From: Arbacia lixula
Lineage: Eukaryota > Echinodermata > Echinoidea > Arbacioida > Arbaciidae
Direction of reading: 5' to 3'
DNA: 64,000 nucleotides
NCBI GenBank assembly: GCA_963669155.1
Contig: OZ022588.1
Span: 1,026,525 to 1,090,524 of the forward strand
How positions within the stretch are numbered: position 1 is the first letter of the stretch; each line of letters starts with the position of its first letter. The notes beneath the pieces are model-generated. The model saw only the letters and a program-made list of their open reading frames with translations, was not told the DNA's origin and ran no database searches. A program made the translations under genes and the position numbers. Shown one piece after another: positions 58,301 through 64,000 of the stretch.

Positions 58301-60762
58301 TGCAGAAAGCATACCGAAAGGAAGGGCACGTTCAGAACCGGAAGCTTACATCCCAAGCATTAAATGTAAAAAGATCAGAGCGCCACAGGCGGTCAGATTC
58401 GGAGAGCTATATAGGATAGGGATAATTGATCAATCACAGCTCTTTATAAGGAAGAATCCTTTCATGGGAGAATGGGTGGGACCATGTTGATATTTCTGTT
58501 GATCTCTGGTTCCAGACGTGCATGAGGATTACTACGCCTCCAAACACCGCCAACATATATAGGGAGAATTGATCAATCACAGCTCTTTATAAGGAAGAAT
58601 CCTTTCCTAGGTAGAATGGGTGGGACCATGTTGATATTTCTGTTGATCTCTGGTTGCAGACATGCACGAGGATTACTACGCCTCCAAACACCGCCAACAT
58701 ATATAGGGAGAATTTATCAATCACAGCTCTTCATAAGGAAGAATCCTTTCCTAGGTAGAATGGGTGGGACCATGTTGATATTTCTGTTGATCTCTGGTTG
58801 CAGACATGCACGAGGATTACTACGCCTCCAAACACCGCCAACATATATAGGGAGAATTTATCAATCACAGCTCTTCATAAGGAAGAATCCTTTCCTAGGT
58901 AGAATGGGTGGGACCATGTTGATATTTCTGTTGATCTCTGGTTGCAGACATGCATGAGGATTACTACGCCTCCAAACACCGCCAACACCGCAATCAGAAG
59001 AAGGAGGAGGCTCCTAAACCCAAACCCGTTGTCGTGGGCGACGCCGATCAGCCAAGAAAACCAGGTGAGTGTGTCAGGATTTATTTGACGCTTAAATCCC
59101 CATTGAGACATTTCATGTTCCAGTTATACACTTACCTGTAAATCATGTGCTCTCCCATCCAGTGTGCTGGATAATTCCATAGATTGCTCTTTTTCTGTTT
59201 TTGATAAAGAAATATTGCTTTTTTTCATAGAGGTTTGTTTATAAAAATGTATCAAATTCACTGGTAAGGTAAAATGATGCATATCCTTTTGAGAAAATCG
59301 ACATTTTCAAAAAAAATTGTACACAACATATAGGAGAGCACCGCACACGTGATGTCACAAAATCAATCAATCAAAATCAATTTGACAGATTTTCACCAAA
59401 CCTTTTATATGTCTCTGCTTTGATTGAAACCACCTTCAGGGTGAACTATCCCTTTAACTCTTAATGGGCTGCTGCAATGTTACAACAATAAAACACAAAA
59501 TGTTACAGAACAGCTCGACTGGTTCTGGCACAGAAAGAATTCCCAGGGGGGTGTTTCACCAAGCTGTTTGTAAGCTAAGAATGATTCTATGCATGACTGG
59601 TGACCCTTTCTTGTGCTAAATGAGATACCCCAATTTGTTCTTGTTTTAACATAGTAGGAGGTGATTTCCAACAATCCTTATCAAATTTAACAAATCATAC
59701 AATTTGTATTCAGACACTTGTTAACAACAAGAATTTGAATTTATGAAGATCAAATTTCGACTTTAGCTGATGGGAATCAAAATCGTTAAGAATTGAATTT
59801 AGCACAAGAAAGGGTCACCTGTCCTGCGTAAAGTTGTTTGTAGCTTAACCCTAATACTCCCGGGGGGGGGGGGGCCATTATGGCCCCCCCCCCCCTGTCA
59901 AAGTTTTGTCGGTACTTCCTAACGCCTCAATATTTCGAAACGAAATTTCTTGACTTTTTTCTCTGATCCTTCCCACACATTTTGATACCATATTTATGGC
60001 GATCGGAAATAAGAAATAATTACCACAACCTATCTTTTTCTTTCAAGAATTGATGAGGGAGTTATGAAAGAAATTTGTACCAAAAATTGCTATTCCTTTA
60101 TTTAGTGAGAAATACCAAAATCTATGATTTCTCGCATAAATTAGCATAAATTAATTAGTTAAAAAAAATAAAAGGGCTTTCGTAAATTTAGCTATACAAC
60201 TTTGTAGATTACATAATTCTTTACCCTTGTGCGAAATTTTGAGGCAATCGGGCGACCCATGGCTGAGATCTCGGTGGGGGGGGGGGGGGGGGGCCATAAT
60301 GGCCACCCCCCCCCCCCCCCCCCCCCCCCCCCTGGTAATAACAAGCTTTGAAATACCCCGGGAGTATTAGGGTTGAGAACAGCTTGGTGAAACATCCCCT
60401 GGTCAGTTAATGGTGATTCTGTTTGTTGCAGAGGTCCTTTATGGTTATTCAAATAAGTGCATGAAATCAACTATTTACAGCAAGTTTGTAAATCCCTCAT
60501 CAAGGTCTTTTGATATTTTCAGTTGATGTCTAATCACAAAATACTGATATTTGTTTGTGTTTGTAATAAACCGGTAATGGCTTACAAACATGCTTCCTTT
60601 CGCTACATCTGTTACTTCTGTAACATAAAATATTTTTTGGTGTGTTTTTTATGAACTGCAGAGCCCGTCGTGTTTACATCAAAGAGGAAAGTGCCCAATG
60701 CGGAGAAAGCTACTGATGATTACCACTACGAACGATTCAAAAAGCAACTCAGAAGATACTGA
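50702..60762 (+). CDS. C9orf78: C9orf78 / Tls1 homologue, spliceosome-associated protein (10 coding exons, 309 aa)
   Basis: Human C9orf78 binds the spliceosomal helicase BRR2 and affects 3' splice site choice; fission yeast Tls1 acts in splicing of shelterin transcripts. Coding exons are 50,702-50,790, 51,894-51,953, 52,868-52,922, 53,615-53,685, 54,441-54,527, 55,037-55,123, 56,125-56,253, 57,082-57,215, 58,948-59,064 and 60,662-60,762. All phases agree, totalling 930 nt. Recognition is strong: the N-terminus is basic then acidic (RNIRRRKKSSDSEDEE). TFAVETNQRDEDAEMMKYIE, the signature EEMLSNQMLSGIPEVDLGID, TSFVPANMAVNYVQHSRY and the C-terminal EKATDDYHYERFKK all match the human protein closely. 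Human is 289 aa. It is probably nuclear and largely disordered. No frameshift is present. Exon 9 has three extra acceptor copies upstream. Confidence 0.95.
51480..51720. mobile_element. pogo/Tigger-like terminal fragment in C9orf78 intron 1
   Basis: CAGGGAAACCCCGTTATAAC, GGGTATAGCGAG and later GGCTATAGCGAAATTTCTGC have the repeated TATAGCGAG pattern seen at Tigger/pogo element ends. Only one side is recognised, so it is probably a remnant. Confidence 0.4.
51894..51953 (+). CDS. C9orf78: C9orf78 exon 2
   Basis: Residues 31-49: TILEETKEAQKYRERQRGV. Acceptor CCTCCAG, donor GTAATT. Matches the human LEETREVQNLRKR region. Confidence 0.92.
51960..52116 (-). mobile_element. LINE ORF2 C-terminal remnant next to C9orf78 exon 2
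   Basis: The minus-strand frame reads IRRIMKIKWQEHISNEEILV then KLSTTIMRRRWKFLGH. This is like the region after the reverse transcriptase in several LINE clades. It begins within about ten bases of the exon 2 donor. Short and truncated. Confidence 0.6.
52296..52349. repeat. (TTTA)n microsatellite
   Basis: About 13 tandem TTTA units in C9orf78 intron 2. Confidence 0.95.
52868..52922 (+). CDS. C9orf78: C9orf78 exon 3
   Basis: Residues 51-68: AAALLTGKKITKQEALTD. Acceptor CATCTAG, donor GTAAGT. Corresponds to human SAVALLVGEKV. Confidence 0.91.
53615..53685 (+). CDS. C9orf78: C9orf78 exon 4
   Basis: Residues 69-91: SDPFKLKTGGMINFKDIKDR then NRD. Acceptor TTTTGTCCAG, donor GTCAGT. Matches human DPFQMKTGGMVDMKKLKER. 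Confidence 0.92.
53711..53889. mobile_element. MITE in C9orf78 intron 4, 179 bp
   Basis: The ends CAGGGGGTGTTTCATGAACA and TGTTCATGAAACGCCCTCCTG (its imperfect complement) define terminal inverted repeats. The left half carries the tandem motif TGACCAAATG. It starts 26 bases after the exon 4 donor. Confidence 0.78.
54441..54527 (+). CDS. C9orf78: C9orf78 exon 5
   Basis: Residues 93-120: SDEAYDRDVANMGSTFAVET then NQRDEDAE. Acceptor CTCTGCAG, donor GTGAGT. Confidence 0.93.
54606..54670. repeat. Partial copy of the 42,876-43,036 element
   Basis: GTTCTCATTGGGCTTAAAAA, AATTGC and GTGAAAGTTGCCTAG match one end of the FAM20B intron 5 element. The other end is missing. Confidence 0.6.
55037..55123 (+). 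CDS. C9orf78: C9orf78 exon 6
   Basis: Residues 122-149: MKYIEEEMKRKKGVTAEEEE then EGEESKNT. Acceptor CATGCAG, donor GTAAGT. Confidence 0.93.
56125..56253 (+). CDS. C9orf78: C9orf78 exon 7
   Basis: Residues 151-192: HKNPEDKLYELPDHLKTDSI, KSSEEMLSNQMLSGIPEVDL then GI. It is the most conserved family block. Acceptor GATTTGAG (weak polypyrimidine tract), donor GTGAGT. Confidence 0.94.
56254..56700. repeat. ~75-bp tandem array at the start of C9orf78 intron 7
   Basis: AAGGCCTGGTAATGTAAGG recurs at about 56,332, 56,407, 56,482, 56,557 and 56,631, with AGTAAGCCAGTGTGGG between copies. The array begins at the exon 7 donor, where GAGTGAGTGCAGTGGG aligns with the repeated TAGTAAGCCAGTGTGGG. Two alternating subtypes (AACTCTCTCATTACC and TACTCTGTCATTATC) suggest expansion in pairs. 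Confidence 0.88.
57082..57215 (+). CDS. C9orf78: C9orf78 exon 8
   Basis: Residues 194-237: AKIKNIELTEEAKQRHLEER then RNKKRNTTSFVPANMAVNYV. Acceptor CTCCTATAG, donor GTGAGT. Confidence 0.94.
58418..58985. repeat. Four tandem ~144-bp copies carrying the exon 9 acceptor
   Basis: Units begin at about 58,418, 58,561, 58,705 and 58,849. Each has GGGA-AATT-ATCAATCACAGC, ATGGGTGGGACCATG, a pyrimidine/AG acceptor and the first 39 or so bases of exon 9. Acceptors fall at 58,516, 58,660, 58,804 and 58,948; only the last leads into the full exon. In the first three the exon sequence breaks off at CGCCAACA into TATATAGGG, giving an in-frame TAG after about 14 codons. Copies 2-4 are nearly identical; copy 1 is 143 bp and more diverged. 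Confidence 0.93.
58948..59064 (+). CDS. C9orf78: C9orf78 exon 9
   Basis: Residues 239-276: MHEDYYASKHRQHRNQKKEE then APKPKPVVVGDADQPRKP. Acceptor GGTTGCAG, donor GTGAGT. It matches the human YHEELNAPIRRNKEE...VGD region. Confidence 0.92.
59437..59457. repeat. End of a TTAAAGGGA-type MITE
   Basis: AGGGTGAACTATCCCTTTAA is one terminus of a TTAA-bounded small element. GGAGAGCACCGCACACGTG upstream (about 59,333) belongs with it. A related piece in opposite orientation lies at 61,969-62,130. Confidence 0.5.
59544..60401. mobile_element. MITE of the GGGTGTTTCA type, interrupted by a second element
   Basis: The left end CAGGGGGGTGTTTCACCAAG and the right end CTTGGTGAAACATCCCCTG are inverted repeats, and the family is that of 40,520-40,858. 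The right arm is split at GTAGCTTAA / TTGAGAACAGC by a 524-bp insertion. Without it the element would be about 330 bp. Confidence 0.82.
59849..60372. mobile_element. piggyBac-like MITE with TTAA target, nested in another MITE
   Basis: Terminal inverted repeats CCCTAATACTCCCGGGG and CCCCGGGAGTATTAGGG are perfect over 17 bp. TTAA lies on the left (59,845-59,848) and TTGA on the right (60,373-60,376), consistent with a TTAA duplication with one later change. Subterminal G-runs, C-runs and GGCCATTATGGCC / GGCCATAATGGCC form further palindromes. TTAA targets with CCC ends are typical of piggyBac-type elements. No coding capacity. Confidence 0.82.
60662..60762 (+). CDS. C9orf78: C9orf78 exon 10 (terminal coding exon)
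   Basis: Residues 278-309 and stop TGA at 60,760-60,762: PVVFTSKRKVPNAEKATDDY then HYERFKKQLRRY. Acceptor GAACTGCAG. The end matches human EKATDDYHYEKFKKMNRRY closely. Confidence 0.95.
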
Positions 60763-62297
60763 ATCTTACAGACTGTATCATCATGGAAGCTCTAGTGTGA
60801 CAAAGACGCTTAACCCGTTCTTAACTGATCCACTGTATATGCGGGCAGGATTTTTTTCCACTTGGATACTGAGTAGCGTTTTTGCTGCATAATGGATGCA
60901 CGGACAATTGATGGCAGGCTTTGAATACCCGATAAATTTCAAATTCCTTACATGGTGCAAGTAAGCCTCACCCGTTTGGTTACTGCAGGTCCATGACGTC
61001 CTTACTGAACCAGGGTTCACAAAGCCAGAAAATCTCACCGTGAACAACCAGATCATGTTGGCATGGTCCATTGCACTGGGCCACATACAAATCACGTCAT
61101 GGAAAAGACACTCCCATCGGTATTGTCCGAATGACAACTGTTATGGATGGGCATGTATATTTGGAAGCAATACACGAGAAAAGACACCCTAGTTGATATT
61201 GTCTATGAATGGCTGATGATAAGAACAGAACTGTAGTATTGTGTTGTAGTCGAATCTGGAAGTGAAACCGAGATAGGTAGACAGGTGACTCTGGCCCGAC
61301 ATCGAGTCACAATGTACCCACAACTTGAGGACTTCACGTTTAGTGCCATTTTTTTTCAGATCATGGCTGGCATTAGGCACTGAAGTCAGTATGGTCCATT
61401 GGATTGCTTCATGGATTGTTGATGCAGACGGTAGAGGGAGCTTCTTGGGAGTGGGCATTATTCAACATTGCTGCTCCGTATACGGGATAGAGACAGGGAC
61501 TTGAAAGAACCCATCAAATGCAGCTACCAGAATCTATTGGATTTGGAGATCATTGAAAGATTGATTCATTGCCGTCACATGTATTTTTTATACACTAAGA
61601 AGTGTGGTAACTTTTTGTACAGTTGTAAAAATAGTGTTCATACTGATATTTATATAGGTACATGTAGCTTTCCATAGTAAAAGGAAACATACCGTGTATT
61701 ATTATAAGGCATTTCATCCCAAACTTTTCATGAAGAAATTCATGTTTGCAGTGGTACGGTTGTTCAGAGGAGATTCGCTCTGGAAGATCTTTGTCTCAAT
61801 CTGGTCATTATTATTTCTGCTATAGTATTGTCATGCCCCAAACTATATTTATGAATGTATTTTTGTTGCACTATTTATCAAAGTCCCACAATGTACTTAA
61901 GCAAACACCAACTATGAATGATTCAGAGAATAATCTCCAGGTAGAATGCTGCCTTAAATTGCTCAGGCTTAAAGGGAGAGTAACTCTGGATTCAAGTCTG
62001 TTTTCATAACAGTAGTCACATAAAAGAAACATATTAGTGAACAATTGATGAAAATCCATCAGAGGATAAAAAAGTTAAAAGTTCTTTTTTTATTTTATGA
62101 CGTCACGTGCGAGGTGCTCTCCCATGATTTTTATGATTATATATCTTATGATTTTTTAATTAGAACAGGGTGACCTTTTTCCCGTATGCTCATTTTTATG
62201 ATTGAAAAGGAGGTGTATATATGTCAGGAAGTTGCACAATTCCTGTTCTTAAACTTAAATTTGTAGGAATTATTCCTCCACTTGATGAACTCTTTCT
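60763..62297 (+). other. Probable C9orf78 3' UTR and flank
   Basis: No other gene recognised. Includes a TTAAAGGGAGAGTAACTC element end at 61,969 with GACGTCACGTGCGAGGTGC (about 62,099), related in inverted form to 59,333-59,457. Confidence 0.4.
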
Positions 62298-62303
62298 AAT
62301 AAA
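62298..62303 (+). terminator. Candidate poly(A) signal for C9orf78
   Basis: AATAAA, the first canonical one I see after the stop. No transcript evidence. Confidence 0.3.
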
Positions 62304-63524
62304 GTTTTCCCCATACTTGTAAGTTCCGATAAAAAGAAAACAATATAATAATGCATGAAAAAGACTAGATTTATAATTGCTTGCATTTAATCTGGAACAT
62401 TCCATGTTGATGAGAGCTGATCCAACCATCGACTGCCTGTGAATCTGTACACCGTGGTGTCCTTTCTAAATGGTTTTTTTTTTCGTATCTTTCGTATGAT
62501 AATGCAAAATCCTGTCATCATGATAAGTGGGAGTGTGTCTTTGCTATAAAAAAAAAAAGTAGGTTGGCATACATTGCTATACACATGTATTACATGATTG
62601 AATGATTCTGAATTAAAAAAAAACAATAATCCTACACACAGAAAATGTTTTTGTTGTTACAGATACTTTGTAAGAATTTATTAAAATTTGTATCCATATT
62701 TATTTTTTACTATTTTAAAATGTTCGGGGTCAAATGAGGGTTCACAAAATTTAGTAAATAAAATTGTTGTTTTCAATATGGTGTGAAAACAGAATTCCCA
62801 ATTTATCCATTGCAGTTTAACCTCAAGGAAAGTGAATCTAGGTATGTTCAGATGATAATTTAACAAGAGCTGATGAAATTAGAATAAATGAACCAGAATT
62901 ACATTGTTTTACATTACTTTATCGTTTCTTGTCGACTATTTTCAGGTTTCATGACTGTAAGTCTATCTTCTTAAATTGACTTCTTTTGTTCTGCCTTCCA
63001 TCTTCTTCCTTTTACTTGGTCCTAGTTTCGAATTTTCCTTTTCTTCTGCTCGTCAACCCAATCCCTTTCTCCGCATTCTTGTTTTTTTTAATGTGTTATA
63101 AAGCTACATGTATTTACTCTATGCATGAGCGAGTGTACGTGGGTATGTGTGTGTGTTAAGAAGTGTCGTTTCATGTATGTTGTAGCATGCACGGTGTGAA
63201 TATCTGCACATAATATGTATGTAGGTGAATGCGTGAGCGAGTGACGGCCTAATGAAAACCAGTCTTTGTACTAATGTAGGCCTTTGATCGTGTTTAATCG
63301 TCCAGTTAGGAGAAGAAACATTTGCCACCGACTGCAGTAACCAAAGAAATGTGGCTTATCATTGTGCCTAGAATCATACATCAACAGAGTTTAGCCAATT
63401 CAATTTCAACAGGTAACCAGATGGTGCGTGTCAATTCGTCTGCTTGCCCAACAAAGAAACGCGCTTCATGCTGTTAGGTGTCGAAGGCGCGAAGGACAAA
63501 CTCTGTGTATTACGTCTCTGATTG
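62304..63524. other. Non-coding DNA
   Basis: AT-rich, nothing recognised. Confidence 0.4.
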
Positions 63525-63663
63525 TGCCCTATAAGGAATTTGAAGTTTATTCATAGCCTATGTCTATTGGCCACACAGCAGATAACGCGGGAGTCGCACT
63601 GCTTAGTATCTGGGTGGAGAAAAGCCTGCCCACAAATACTCTGGCTCAGCGCAGAACGGGTTA
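63525..63663. repeat. Dispersed repeat shared with 45,090-45,235
   Basis: GCCCTATAAGGAATTTGAAG, GTTTATTCATAG, CGGGAGTCGCACTGCTTAGT and GGAGAAAAGCCTGCCCACA parallel the FAM20B intron 4 copy in the same order. Confidence 0.6.
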
Positions 63664-63950
63664 TTTTTATTTTTTTTTTTCAAATGAGTCGGCCAATCAA
63701 AACTCCAGGGACGTCCTATAGCCAGCAACTCATATCTCGTACGAGGTCGTAAACATTTGTTTTATGACCTCGTACCAGTGGTAGTTTTATCTTCAAACCA
63801 TGGCCTGCAAGAGGGTTTCATATAACACCCGACCTATCACCACATGTATAACGCTGGATATCAATTTATCATGATGGATTTACAGGGAAGGACAAAACAG
63901 TAGGCCTACGCTTTCCAGCTACTAGGCTTTGTGGTTTTTCACACATTTGG

Positions 63951-63986
<36 letters not shown>

Positions 63987-63987
63987 T
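63951..63987. repeat. (TTTC)n microsatellite
   Basis: About nine TTTC units at the right end of the window. Confidence 0.95.
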
Positions 63988-64000
63988 TAAGCTATGAAAT

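Noticed and set aside
58616-58957. Repetitive 113-codon plus-strand frame
   Set aside because: The unit length of 144 is a multiple of three, so the tandem duplicates stay open by chance. The frame differs from that of C9orf78 exon 9.
58418-58985. Regularly spaced repeats that might suggest a CRISPR-like array
   Set aside because: The copies are contiguous 144-bp tandem duplicates without unique spacers, within an intron/exon border of a eukaryotic gene.

Overview
This is animal nuclear DNA, with two spliced protein-coding genes, AT-rich introns, many microsatellites and layered transposable elements. There is no bacterial-style gene organisation, and I found no tRNA, rRNA or CRISPR array. 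A marine deuterostome, most likely an echinoderm such as a sea urchin, fits best. The reasons are the long inverted-repeat (foldback) transposon, the L1/Tx1-type LINE, and the small GGGTGTTTCA-type elements, which I associate with sea urchin DNA from memory. Species is not proven.

Left part (1-40.5 kb): almost entirely repeats and gene-poor DNA. The main object is a full-length but broken LINE on the minus strand (about 2,104-13,550) with GAA/TTC microsatellite on both sides. Its ORF1 is split by a 5,478-bp foldback transposon (7,616-13,093). That element has palindromic terminal repeats, long imperfect inverted arms and an exact 6-bp target duplication, and removing it restores the ORF1 frame. 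From 13.5 to 40.5 kb there are long GAA/TTC, TAC/ACT, GA and GT arrays. Several small inverted-repeat elements are also present, including a 174-bp near-palindrome, a hAT-like element with an 8-bp target duplication, and a pair of TTAA-flanked elements. A few weak exon-like stretches on the minus strand near 29.5-33.7 kb are listed with low confidence.

Right part (40.9-60.8 kb): two genes lie head to head about 2.2 kb apart. On the minus strand (40,874-48,528) is a FAM20B-type glycosaminoglycan xylosylkinase. I reconstructed it as eight coding exons giving 509 residues, with every splice phase consistent. On the plus strand (50,702-60,762) is the orthologue of human C9orf78 (yeast Tls1), a spliceosome-associated protein. 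It was reconstructed as ten coding exons giving 309 residues. The products act in different places: the Golgi kinase modifies the proteoglycan linker, and C9orf78 is nuclear. Nothing suggests a joint pathway; they may share a divergent promoter region.

The most unusual feature of the gene pair is repeated local tandem duplication at exon edges. C9orf78 exon 9 is preceded by three extra copies of its 3' splice site and first codons, each leading to an early stop. FAM20B exon 5 has two decayed partial copies upstream. Tandem arrays start at the splice donors of FAM20B exon 2 and C9orf78 exon 7. C9orf78 is itself reported to influence 3' splice site choice, so the acceptor array in its own gene is worth testing as autoregulation, although plain local duplication is the simpler explanation.
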